Below, piece after piece: positions 1 to 10,800 of a DNA stretch of 40,153 nt; the first letter of the stretch is position 1; each line of letters begins with the position of its first letter. Below the pieces are notes generated by a model, which worked only from the letters and a program-made list of their open reading frames with translations, was not told the DNA's origin and did not search any database. The position numbers and the translations under genes are program-made. Where the stretch lies: assembly GCA_027604685.1 (NCBI GenBank), contig JADHYX010000066.1:35558-75710 (forward strand). The letters run 5' to 3'. The DNA comes from Lobulomyces angularis. Its lineage: Eukaryota > Chytridiomycota > Chytridiomycetes > Lobulomycetales > Lobulomycetaceae.

Positions 1-537
1 TTTTTTTTGTACATTGGTTTTCCAGTGAGTTTTGCAGTTGTTTTTTTTTCTCTTCAAATCATATTTTTGTTTTCTGAAGTTTGTTTTTTTTTTTTTATTT
101 CACTTATAGTTTCTGAAGAGTAAAAAACCTTTCTAATACAAACTGAGTATGGTTTTTTTTTTTAAAATTCAAAAATATTTTGAAGTATTAGTAAAATATT
201 TAATAATCTAACCTTTCATGTTAATTAAAAATATAAAAACTCATTTGTGATTTGACCACAAAATTATATTCTTAAATAAAAAAAACCGTTTAGATACTTT
301 GTTAAAAAGAAAATAAAAAAATTAGAAAGCAATTTTAAAATTTTAATTTAAATATTTCTATGTTTTTTATGAAAAATTAAACTCGAAAAAAAAAAAAAAA
401 AAAAAAAATAATATTTAAATACTACTAAAAGTCATATTTGGATAATTATTAACTTTTGAAAAAAAAAAAAAAAGAAGAACCTCCCCAATTTCATTATACT
501 GAGAAATTCCCATTCTTTTATTTTATTTTATTTTTTT
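1..537. other. Gene-free AT-rich stretch
   Basis: No coding exon could be supported on either strand. The stretch is dominated by A and T homopolymers, including a run of over twenty A near 385-408. It lies downstream of the SKP1 stop codon and probably holds that gene's 3' untranslated end. Confidence 0.5.
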
Positions 538-1432
538 TCAATGATCTTCACACCACTCATTTTCCCTTCTAACTTGTTCCTCTTCCTCCGGAGTAAAATC
601 ATTTGGAACATTAAATGTTTTACGCAATTCTTCAACTGTTTTATTTTTCATCATGTTGGCAACAGTTTTACAACCTACAAAATTTTCAAAATTAAAAAAA
701 ATTTTCTAAAAAATAAACCTAGATCTAATAAATTCCTGATATCTAAATAGTTGGCAGCCAAGATTAGTTCAAAAAGAGTTCCTTGATCGACATTCATAAA
801 TTCCTTATCCCACTCAGTTATGTCATCTGAAGATTGTTTTGCATTGGCTTCTTCCGCAGAAACTAGCTATAACAACAAAGGAACAAAAAAATTAGGTTAA
901 AAAAAATTTTAACACATATTCGTACTGGATCATCTTTATGTTGAGTTGCATAATCGATGACTTTAGTTAAAATAGGCGCAGATACATTTGGTAGTGGAAT
1001 TGCAACTAGATAATTTTAATTTAATTTATTGCAAAAATAATTTTTTTCTATTTCGTACTGTCATCGTTGTCACCCAAGTCTTCCAGCATATTTTTTAATA
1101 GAATGCTAAATAAAAAAATAAGAAATAAATATCGCTGATAGATAATAATAAGAAAAATTTTAAATTTTAAAAAAAAAGATAAACACCTCTGATTAGCAAT
1201 TTCTTTCGATACAGTAAATTCTAAAAAAAAATATATATACATAAATTTTTATTTATTTTTCAGTATTTTTATTTTGTAGCTATTTAAAAGAAAAAAGAAG
1301 AAAAGTTTTTTTTTTACCTTGATTGTCAGAACTTGCCAATTTTACCTTTAAAAAAATAAATAAATATATATGTATTAACTCAAAAATTAAAAAAGAAAAA
1401 AAATAATAAAAAGAAATATTATTTTATACCAT
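538..1432 (-). CDS. SKP1: SKP1, core subunit of SCF ubiquitin ligases
   Basis: Adaptor that links F-box proteins to the cullin in SCF E3 ubiquitin ligases. Seven exons read on the minus strand: 1432-1430, 1345-1318, 1220-1187, 1105-1059, 1005-926, 866-719 and 674-538. All junctions are GT-AG and in phase, giving 158 residues, the usual SKP1 length. Family landmarks are the N-terminal [18 protein letters not shown], then [38 protein letters not shown] and the C-terminal [18 protein letters not shown], which together cover the POZ fold and the F-box-binding helices. The first exon is only the ATG, followed directly by a GT donor; I chose it because the next exon begins exactly at the conserved Val-2 codon. 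An F-box protein that could use it is encoded at 34478-35350. The identity is firm; the 3-nt first exon is inferred. Confidence 0.95.
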
Positions 1433-2436
1433 ATTTTCTAATTTTTATTGTTTTTCCTTAAATTGCTAATTGGTATAAATATTGTTTTCTTAAGGTTAAA
1501 AAAAAAAAATAAAAATTGTTTTAAATAATATATATCTATATATATATAAATTAAATATTTTAGTTCTTTTTGATAATAATTCTTAACAATAAAAAAAATG
1601 TTTGGTATTTATGTAAATTTTAAAACCCAGTTTATTTATGAAGTAAAAAAAAAAAAAAATTTTTTTTCAAATCACTTAAAAAAATGAAAGATCTTACTAC
1701 TCCTTCCAGCCACAATGAAAAATAAAACTTTGGATGATTTAGTGCCAAAGTATTTTGATACAATTTTTAATTTTTTTTTTTTACAGTAACTTAAGAAAAT
1801 ATTTCCCTGTTGCATCTGCATTCTTGGAAATTACAATTCAATTTGCTTACAAATGACTTTGGCTCAATCTCCATTCAGCAAATATTTACCAGCATTCATT
1901 CAACTAAACAACTTGCTCTTGTAAAATATAAATACAAGATTAATTACATTTTTATAATGAACTTCAACATTTTTAACCAACATCTGTCTCAAATTTGCAA
2001 CAAAAAAAAAAGCAATTTTTAGCATCAGTTGTTGGAAACTTGCCGTTCATTATATAATTTATCAATTGTTTTGATTTTTGCACAAATTTATTTTTTCCAT
2101 TTAAATACTAGAGGCATCCTTTTTTTTTTTAAGTATCTCTTTTTCTTTTACAAATTTTCTTGATGTTTTGTTAATAATATAGATTTGATTCAAACTAGAT
2201 CATTTCAGGGTTATGGCTTATGTACAAAATCAGGGTTTAGCTTTCAGTAGTTTAGTTTTCAATCCAAGTAGATTAAATATAATCAATATTTTAAAAAAAC
2301 CGTCAATCTATACTTTTATTTTCTAACAATTTAAGGTTTAATATACAAATATAGTATTTTTTTTATCAAACTCAAATCAGCAAACATTTTTTTTTTAATA
2401 GTATTTTCTTTTTTAATCCTTTTTATTTAAGTTTCC

Positions 2437-2733
2437 ATTTTTTGAGCACTGTAGTTTTTATTGTCAACTACCAATATCAACTTCACTTCAAAGTTATAGA
2501 TCATATTTTTCAGTTCATTAAAAACTTTTTTCCCAAACACCTTCATAAGATTGAGCATTTAAAAAATGGGTGTAGAAAGCTCCAAGGACATCAATGTAAA
2601 TAAACAGTTCTTGCTTTTGGGTTAATGCTTTTAGATAATAATACAAAAAAGCAAAATGGAGCATATTTTTTAATGTTAACAAAATTATAATTTTAATTTT
2701 ATTCGTTTCGTTTCTTTGCTCTTTGTGGTTCAA
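2437..2733 (-). pseudogene. Possible frameshifted coding remnant
   Basis: On the minus strand one frame is open from 2733 and reads through KALTQKQELFIYIDVLGAFY to a stop at 2518. The neighbouring frame takes over at a run of A near 2523-2532 and stays open through FNELKNMIYNFEVKLILVVD to a stop near 2437. A single-base slip in the homopolymer would connect the two. Composition is more protein-like than the flanks. No family was recognised. It may be a decayed gene, a sequencing error in a homopolymer or a chance open frame. Confidence 0.25.
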
Positions 2734-3679
2734 ATTAGTAAGTTACGTGGAATAGGTAACATTGAAGTAAATTTGTAATGTAACAATTCAAGTTTTTAAT
2801 GATATTATTTTACTATTGGTTAATGCTGCGTAACATTTAATCTGCTTTGAAAAAATTTCATTACTTGGATGCATTGTTTGGATTATATATAAAAAACTCG
2901 AAAAAAATTTCAATAACAATTCTGCTGTTCGTGAACGTTGCAAACCAAACCATTGTTATGAATTCGGTTTCTATGTCTCTAAATAAAAATAATCTTTATT
3001 TTTTTTAAAACGTTTTTGGTTAAATTAAAAAATTTGAAACAAAAGTTGTGCAGAAGAACTTTAAATTTCTAGTTTTTGGCAACTGAAATTTAAAAGAGAT
3101 TGTAAACTTTTTCCGTTTTATTAAAATATACTTTTTTTACCAATTAAAATGACTGAACATAATGAAATATGTAAATATACTAGAAATAGATTACACAGCG
3201 TTACTTTTACACACAAAATTACAAAATATTTATGGCAAAATTCTGTTTTTTATTCTATTTGATTCTATCTCAAATATTTTCATTCTTCTTTTTAAAGTTT
3301 GTATTCTTATTTGTATTGTAATAAATTATCTGGGAAGGTTGTGAAAATTATAATGTAGTTTGTTTAATACAAAATTTTTTTTTTTGTCAATGTGAAAATT
3401 ACAACCTAATTTTTAAAACAATCAATTGAAATAATTTTAAATACTTATGATATATGCATTTTATAGATTAAGTTGAAAGAATTTTAAGGTTTTTTTAATA
3501 TGGCAAGATATTCTATTTATTGTCTATTACAAAAGGACTGTAAAATGATTATTCTTTTTAGTATTTTTTTTATAAAAAAAAAAATTTATTTTCTTTTATT
3601 GCTTTTTTCTTATCAAAATGAGTAAATTGACAGAGAATATATTGGTATTAAAAAATTGATTTTTCATGATAATTTACCT

Positions 3680-3842
3680 ATTTCATTCTGATATACCATT
3701 CATAAAGTATTTTTTTATGGAGATTGAATATAACGGAAAATTTTAGAAGAATGAATTGAATGTGAAGTAACTCTCTATCATTTTTAGTGGATGCAGGCGT
3801 TCTGATTGAGAAGCCCTTGACTGCGCAAATGCAGTCATTCTA
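3680..3842 (-). other. Exon-like open stretch of unknown nature
   Basis: A minus-strand frame of roughly 50 codons is open after a plausible acceptor (T-rich tract then TTTAG, just right of 3842). It begins with NDCICAVKGFSIRTPAST and ends at a TAG beside a GTAAAT donor-like sequence near 3680. An overlapping frame also starts with an ATG here, so the reading is ambiguous. No start exon, neighbouring exon or family could be identified. Confidence 0.15.
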
Positions 3843-4490
3843 AAAACATTTAAAAAAAAAAATCCAAACACAATTGAAGACGGAAATTTGCAACAGAATT
3901 TCTAATATTTATTGGTCTGTATGTATATTGCTAAAGCAAATGTTTTGTAGTTATTTTATCTTTTGTTGAGGAATTTTACTGAAAGTGAATATTAGAGTGA
4001 ATAAACTGTACCAACAGTACCACATACCACACTGTTTGAATTGTTGATTTTATTGCAGTGAATTGTGATTGCATTGAAATATTTGAGTTTTGGTTTCTGC
4101 CATTTGCTTTAGTAAATGCATTGTGAGTTAGTGGATTTGTTTGCTACACCAAACTCACAACCAAGGATTTAAGGTCCCAATGATCTCCGAGTAATTAATA
4201 AAAATTAAAACTTTTTTTGTTTGGGACAAAATTTCCCCTTTTTTTAACCCACACCTTCTTTTTGTTGATTTTCAAAAAAATAAAAATAAATATAAAATTC
4301 TAGTATATGGAAAATATTGCTTTTTTAATCAGAACCAAAAAAAAAGAAAAAAAAACAGAATAGAAAATAAAAAAAAAAAAAAGAATAATAAATAAAAATA
4401 TAAAAACAAGAATAAAAACTCATTTTAATTTTTTATTTTTTTAAAAAAAAAAAAGTTTTATATTAAAATAAAAGTTAAACGCTAACCAAG

Positions 4491-4586
4491 ATGAACTTTT
4501 CCAAATACCTTGCAACAATTTTCATTTGCGTAATCTATTTAGTAACTCCTTCTGATGATGTTTCTGGTGGTGAACCTAAAAAATAA
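4491..4586 (+). CDS. Candidate 31-residue secreted peptide
   Basis: A single open frame from ATG to TAA encodes 31 residues. The N-terminus has the form of a signal peptide: MNFSK, then a hydrophobic core (YLATIFICVIYLV). A short polar tail (TPSDDVSGGEPKK) follows. The ATG has a purine at -3 (CAAG before ATG), and a TA-rich patch lies upstream. It is convergent with the zinc-finger gene at 5065-6049. No family was recognised and the mature part would be tiny. It could be a short secreted peptide, the first exon of a longer spliced gene, or a chance frame. Confidence 0.3.
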   Translation: MNFSKYLATIFICVIYLVTPSDDVSGGEPKK

Positions 4587-5064
4587 CCTGTACAAGAACG
4601 ATTTTTTTATACCAGTTTGAAAGTTTTCTTGAGTAAATACATTTTTTTTTCTATTGGTGTTGTAAAAACATCATTTTTATTATATATATATATATGGTTT
4701 TTTTTCTTACAAAACAGAAATACATTATAATTAGATTTTTTTTTATTCCTGCTGTATTATAATTAATTAGTATTATAAATATTTTTTTCTTTTCCACTTT
4801 AACAAAATATATATAAATCTTACAAATCATTCAAAAAAAAATCTTAAAAAAAAATTTTGTATATTTCCAAGTTTTTTTAATAAATAAAATTATATTAACA
4901 ATCATCTTTTTCTACTATTATTCTAATCTTCTAAATTTACATTAATTTACAATTTTTCTAAAATACATTTATTACTTCTTTTTTTTACATATACTTTATT
5001 TTCAAAAAAAAAAAAAAAAACCATTTACTATATTTATATATTTCTACCCGTCAGCTTCCATGAT
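4587..5064. other. Gene-free AT-rich spacer
   Basis: Holds a TA microsatellite near 4681-4694 and many homopolymer tracts, one of them a run of A just before 5020. No exon is supported on either strand. It separates two convergent reading frames, so it probably contains both 3' ends. Confidence 0.4.
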
Positions 5065-6049
5065 TTAACGATAAGATAAATCAGCAATCTCTATTTTTTC
5101 TTTACAAGTTTTTTCGTGAGTTTTTACCCTTCTGTAGTTTTTATCAACATATTCACAGTATGAACATTTTATTTCAATTTCTCCATGGATCGACTTTATG
5201 TGCCTTTTTAAATCTTCCATAGAGCTAAAATAGTTCGAGCACTGAGGGCACCTAATGGTTCTTCTAACATCTAAAAAAAAGTCAAAAATATTTTTGGTTG
5301 ATTTTACTTACGTAGAGGAAGATGAGTTTTTAAATGAGACAACATATTTCCACGCCTTTTGACTTTTACATTGTATTTAGGACAGCTCACAAGATTACAG
5401 ACATAAAAGACTTTACCATCTTCATCCTCTTTTCGCAACACTTGATCTTCCATTATATTTCTACGGACGGACTTAATGTAGTTTGAATCTAGTGAGGAAT
5501 CCTGGTGACTAGAATCTGGACTTGCTGATGAACTAGGAGTTACGTTGACCATAGCACCTTTATTAACATCGCTTATCTCCATAGCATTGTCAATATCTCT
5601 TTTAAGCATATCTACACCAGAAATATCGATTTCCATAAAATCAATAAGTTCTTCATTTTTTTCTGTACTAGGACCTTAAAAATTAATAAAAAAGAATTAA
5701 TTTCAAAGAAAAAAAAATTTTTTTTTACAATAGCCTAAGAGGGTATATTCAACTACACATAAAAACGATTCAAATTTATTCATATCAAAAGTAGCTACAT
5801 CTAAACCAAAATTAATCTCTTCCTTCTTAAAGGAATTCTAAAAAAAAATTAAAATATTATCATCATTGCAAAATTTACAATATGAAAAGTTTTTTTGTAA
5901 CTTACATTAAGGTTAAAAAACTGTAGAGATTTCTTTTTTTTATTTTGAGGAATTGCAGTTGGGTATTGTGCAAATTTTAAATTGTGACTGTTGTTAAGGT
6001 TTAGAGTTGGAATAAAATAATTCGGTTCAATATGTTGTATATTTTCCAT
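5065..6049 (-). CDS. C2H2 zinc-finger protein
   Basis: Probable nucleic-acid-binding protein with three C-terminal zinc fingers. Four exons (6049-5906, 5837-5729, 5674-5312, 5270-5065) join in phase at GT-AG sites to give about 273 residues. The N-terminal two thirds is acidic and Ser/Asn-rich with no recognised domain. Finger 1 is imperfect (VCNLVSCPKYN, then HLKTH). Finger 2 is a clear C2H2 (CPQC, then HIKSIH). Finger 3 ends in Cys instead of the last His (CSYC, then HEKTC), so it is C2HC. The exon 3 to 4 donor is a strong GTAAGT that cuts between fingers 1 and 2. The start is the ATG directly after a long T-run on the coding strand, followed by MENIQHIEPNYF. Three fingers and an acidic N-terminus fit a transcription regulator, but no orthologue was recognised. 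Confidence 0.75.
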
Positions 6050-6315
6050 TCTTAAAAAAAAAAAAAAAAAAAAAAAAAATTTATCAGTTGGAAAATTTTC
6101 ATACAAATAAATAAATAAAAGTATGGAATTGGAACGGTATTAAAATTAGGTTGGAAAACAAGGGGGGAAGGTTCTATTTTCGAGGTTTAAGAATACATTT
6201 TAAAGAAGGTAAACACAGCAATGAAAAATAAAATAAGGTAGGCGTGATGGGAAATAGGTGAATATTAATAAAGGGAAGCAAGTTTGAAAATTTACTTGAG
6301 TTTGAAACTTTGAAT

Positions 6316-6580
6316 TGATACCTTTTTCAGGGACTTCTTTTGCTGCCCATTTACCTTTAGTACCTATTGATTGTACCAGTGTTTACTGCATTCTTGCGAA
6401 AGGGGTGACTGCAACAACGTACTTGGATGTTACTGGGTCACCAGTTTTCAACACAGGTGACATTAATTCTAAGGGTAAAAAAAATTTTCAGGTATTTTTT
6501 TAATTTTTTTTTTAGGTTCTTTCACCAAAGCGGCACAAATTTCTCCTATACAGTTCGATTTCCCATGGTGTTCAAAGGCT
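6316..6580 (+). other. Ambiguous coding-like region open on both strands
   Basis: The plus strand offers an acceptor (TTTTTCAG near 6330), an open exon reading TSFAAHLPLVPIDCTSVYC and on to VFNTGDINSKG, a GTAAAA donor near 6475, a TTTTTTTTAG acceptor near 6514, and a second exon reading SFTKAAQISPIQFDF to a TAG near 6585. The minus strand over the same bases is also open (KALKIPISYNLKAFEHHGKS at 6469-6663; LKTGDPVTSKYVVAVTPFAR near 6400-6470, then a stop). Base composition is richer in G+C than the surroundings. I could not decide the strand or find a start codon, and no family was recognised. A remnant of a gene or mobile element is possible. Confidence 0.2.
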
Positions 6581-6585
6581 TTGAG

Positions 6586-7362
6586 GTTATAGGATATGGG
6601 GATTTTCAGGGCTTTTCCAGTAGTATCAAAGTTAAGTAGTTTGTCCAGGTGTTCCAAATACATTCCTAATTAGCCCATTTTGGTCCTTTTCCAATAGTTT
6701 TTCCAGCAAACCCTTCTAATCCCCTCTAATTTTCTTTCCTAAATTTCCCCCCAATTATTTTTTTTTTTTACACAAACACATTCCTTCGCAAAATTCCCCC
6801 TAGTATTCCTTCCCATATTCTGTTTACTTCGTTAGTTATTATTACTCTTTTTTCAGCTGAAATAAGGTTCGATTTCAGCTAATTTTTAATTTAACTTTGA
6901 ATTTCAGAAATTTACTGAGGAAAATTCTAATCTACGCTAAAAATTCTGTGATTAATACAGTTCATCTACGCTCAAAATTCCTTAATCTTACATACAAAAA
7001 ATACTTTAATTATTTCTATTATTAGTTTTAATTAATTCAGAAAATTTTTATTTTTTTTTTTCATTCAAAAAGATAAATTCCACTCTTGAATTAAAGGATA
7101 GAAACTTTTTTCTTTTTTCTTTTTTTTTTGGAAATTCCGTTTTTTCATAGCTGAACCGCTCAAATCTTAGTTTGGTATTAAATTAGTTAAATTTCGTAAT
7201 TTGTATAATTTCAAGTATGCTAAATCTAGTCTAAATCTTTACTAATCATTTCTCCAAAACATCACTAAATCGTTAAAATTTTTAAATTGCCTTAAGCCGT
7301 CAATAAAAAAAATATCTTCCAAAAAGATAATAAAGCCACTTGTTTTTTAAGGTTTCTCCTCT
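6586..7362. other. Gene-free AT-rich stretch
   Basis: No supported exon was seen. A short minus-strand open piece near 6675-6730 (GFAGKTIGKGPKWAN, then a stop) resembles coding sequence but has no start or partner exon. The remainder is T- and A-rich. Confidence 0.3.
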
Positions 7363-7650
7363 CTAATTTTTCGTTATTTTTCGTAATTTGGGGTCACTCG
7401 ATATTTCACACATTTGCTCAGAATTGAGACATTTTGGCTGAAAAGACCTGTATAATCGACTAAATTCGTGATGCATCATCACTTGTTGCAGCTGCTCTTT
7501 CAAGGTGCTGCTGTTGCTAACAACTTTACAAACGAAGTTGCCTATATGATTTGCACTGTGGTTTGGTGCAGCTACTGCTGCTCGTTTCAAGAGCTCCTTA
7601 TACCAAATCGCAGCTTTTTGCTGGGCTCCAATTTTATCATATATCTCTCC
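7363..7650 (-). other. Possible exon of an unknown gene
   Basis: A minus-strand frame of 95 codons plus stop follows an acceptor-like AAAAG at 7651. It reads GEIYDKIGAQQKAAIWYKEL, then VAAPNHSANHIGNFVCKVV, and ends in KLRKITKN. Just upstream in the same frame is an ATG (MVESDYGQAPLI) cut off by an in-frame TAA, so either a real intron lies close by or the gene is broken. The composition looks like a genuine soluble, basic protein. No family was recognised. The opposite strand is also open but gives an implausible Cys/Phe-rich sequence. Confidence 0.3.
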
Positions 7651-7879
7651 CTTTTAAATCAAAGGTGCTTGACCATAATCAGATTCCACCATGTTTCCTA
7701 TCTTTTCTAAGCTTGATTAATTTTTTTTTTTCCTTTTATGTAATTATTTGTTATAAGCTTATGATTCAAAATAGAATCATTGAAAAAAAAAAAAAAAATA
7801 TAAAAGAAATTTTTTTTAAATTTGTAAAATTTAAAAAAGATAAATATATATTTTTTTTTAATCAAGTAAAATAAAATTC

Positions 7880-10800
7880 ATGAGTGAATTTTGTGTGAGG
7901 GAGACTTTGCATCCATTTTTTTCAACATCACGAAGATATGATTTTAATTTTTGTTTTACTGAGAGGTATTTACAAAAAAAAAAAATATATATATATACTA
8001 AAATATCATATCATTTTTAGCATTTTATATACATTATCTTCCTTTTTTATAATCTTTTCTGCAGTATTTGAGATATTCAGAAATGTCAATAAAACCAAAA
8101 TTAAAAATTTAGATAATAACATTAATTTTAAAATAAAGGCAAGAATTATATTTTATTTTGAATCGGTATGAAATAATTAAAAAAAAACCAAATTGTTTTT
8201 ATTTATTTTTATAACAAAAAAAAAAAAATTTTAAAAATTATAAAGTTGCTACACCTTGCATACTTCATCTTAAATGCGTCAAATTTGAAATTGAAACTTA
8301 ACTCCTTAGTTTTAAAATCTTTTCTTTCGAGTATTGCAGCAATTTCAGTTTTTTTAGTTTCAAGATACAAGTATATTAACACCCCTGGATACCCTTCGGT
8401 AAAAGTTAGTTTCTATTGGTTTCTATCAGCTATTGTTTCAGGAATAATGCTTCGTTCTCAAATAAATTCAAGTTTAAATCTGGAATTTAATTTTCTTGCA
8501 CTTTTTTTTATCGAAATTTTTTGTTTATTTTTGTTACATATCCCCGCTTCTGTAAGAGGTGCAAGCATAAAAAAGGTTTAAAGATTTAATTCTTTTTTGT
8601 TTATTTATTTATTCTTCTTGCAGATGGAATTTCCTTATCATAGAGCAAATCTAATATCAATCTTTACTGCATTTTGGTTCAATAGTCTTTTGCGTCTTGG
8701 AAGTTCAAAAGAAGTTGATTTTCCTGATATCTGGTTAGCTTTTATATTTTTTTTTCTTTTTACCAGAAGATTAATATTTTAAAAAATATTTTTTTTAACT
8801 TACAGGGAAATGAAACCTTATTCTCCTCCAGACGTAAAGGAACTAGAAAAATTAAAGAATTACAAATCAACTTTCAATTTTTTTTTAAATATATTCAAGT
8901 TGACATCTTTACCATTATTGTTACACTTGGTAAATATTAAGAAAAAAAAAAAAATTAATTTATTTTTTTTTTTACTTTTTAGATACTTTGTTTTATTTTT
9001 ACTGCATTCAAGTATCTTTCACCAATTTTACTTAATGAATTTTTAATCCAGTTGGAGTTACAAAATATGGAAAATATAATTTTTTTGGGAATTTTGATTT
9101 TTGCTAATTCTGTAATCGTTGCTGCTTTATATCAAACGTCAATGACCACTGTTGTATTTGTTAAAAAAGCTATCAATGAGTATTTTTATCACTTACTCTT
9201 TGATAAAACTTTACTTTTAATTCAGGTTTTTTACTTATAATTTTTTTATTTTTATTTTAAATTTTATAAAAAAAAAAAAAAGGATAACAATAGAAATGAA
9301 ATGTTTCAACATATAACAATTGATGTAAATTTGATCAATAATACGGTCAACAAATTACTACAAATATTTAGATTTGGTAAATTCATAATTATAAATAACT
9401 AAAAAATAATTGTTTTATAGTTTTTATGGATGTTCTATTTGCGACGCTTTCTCTATGTTATATCCTTGGTGTAGCCCGAAATGCTACTTTTATTATATTT
9501 CCCGTAATTGCGAGTTTATATATTTTTATCTTTTTTTATGGATCAAAAATCGAAAAAGCAAATTCTGTTTATCTAAAGTTTATGGATAAAAGAATTAAAA
9601 CGGTTTCTGAATTATTTTCTTCTATCAAATCTGTAAAATTTATGGCACTGGAAAAAGATTATTTGGAGAAAATCAATACTGCAAGAAAACAAGAGTTAAA
9701 GGCAAATCTTAGCTTGGTAAAACACCAAAGTATAATGGATGCCGTTTCTGCTATTGGCAGTGCCTTACTTTCAGTTGCTGTTTTTACTATCGCATATTTA
9801 TGTTTTCCACAGGGTACTTTAAATGTACAAACTACTTTTGCCTGTCTTTCAGTTTTTTCTATGATTCAAAGTCCAATGACATTTGTGATTGTCAATATTG
9901 GTAAACAACATACAAAAAGTGAATACCAACTTTTTTTTTTTTTTTCAAGGTGTGCTGTTTCAGTCTAAGGAATCCATTGATAGAGTACTAAAATCTCTCA
10001 ACGCTTCTGAAGTTGATAAATCTCAAAACAGCATTACAAAATCAAACATTTTAAACAATAATGATGCTGCAAGCATTGAACTCGTAAATTGTACTGTTGA
10101 ATGGCCTGGAACAAAGTCGGAGTCAGTGGTAGCGCTGAAAAATATCTCTATCTCGGTTCCAAAAAATACACGCTTAACTATTATTGGTCAAGTTGGCAGC
10201 GGAAAAACAGCTTTAGTCAACACCATTCTTGGGGAAATGAAAATTACTAGTAAATCAAAAGCTGAATCAATTGGTAAAATATCTTTCGCTCCTCAAGAAC
10301 CTTGGATCTTCAATGGCACTTGTATGGAAAACGTTGTTTTTAATTCGAAGTTCGATGCAGAGTGGTACAATAAAGTTATTAAAGCTTGCTGCCTTGATCT
10401 AGACTTTTGTAATTTTAAAAAAGGCGATCAGATGTTGGTAGGTGAAAAGGGATTAAAGCTTTCTGGTGGTCAACGTCAAAGAATTGGTCTTGCTAGAGCC
10501 ATTTATGCAAAAAGTGAAATTGTTGTCTTGGACGATCCTTTATCTGCTGGTAAAATCATAAATTAATTTTTTTTTTTTTCTTTTTTTTTTATTTTATTCT
10601 CGTTTTACCAAAAAAAAACTCTCTATTTTAGTTGATGAAAAAGTTGGAAGAAAAATTTTTAAAAATGTCTTATCAAAAGATAATTTAGCACTCTTAAGTA
10701 ATAGTACAGTTGTACTAGTGACCAATAACATCAGTTTAATAATGGAAGATACTGAATCCCAGATAATATACATGGACAAAGGTGAAATAGTGGAAAGAGG

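Larger units (their letters stand above)
1433..4490. other. Gene-poor AT-rich stretch with decayed coding-like pieces
   Basis: About 3 kb with no intact gene that I can support. It contains homopolymer runs, TA-rich patches (for example near 1525-1545) and two minus-strand coding-like pieces, listed separately at 2437-2733 and 3680-3842. From about 2.7 to 4.2 kb the sequence is less homopolymeric than its surroundings. No tRNA-like fold or CRISPR-like repeat was noticed. Confidence 0.4.

Noticed and set aside
541..750. Plus-strand 69-codon frame
   Set aside because: It lies on the opposite strand of the last two SKP1 exons and one intron; the minus strand carries the conserved SKP1 motifs.
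5849..6106. Longer start (MYENFPTDK followed by poly-Phe) for the zinc-finger gene
   Set aside because: The poly-Phe comes from a 25-base homopolymer in the leader; the ATG at 6049 after it is the sensible start.
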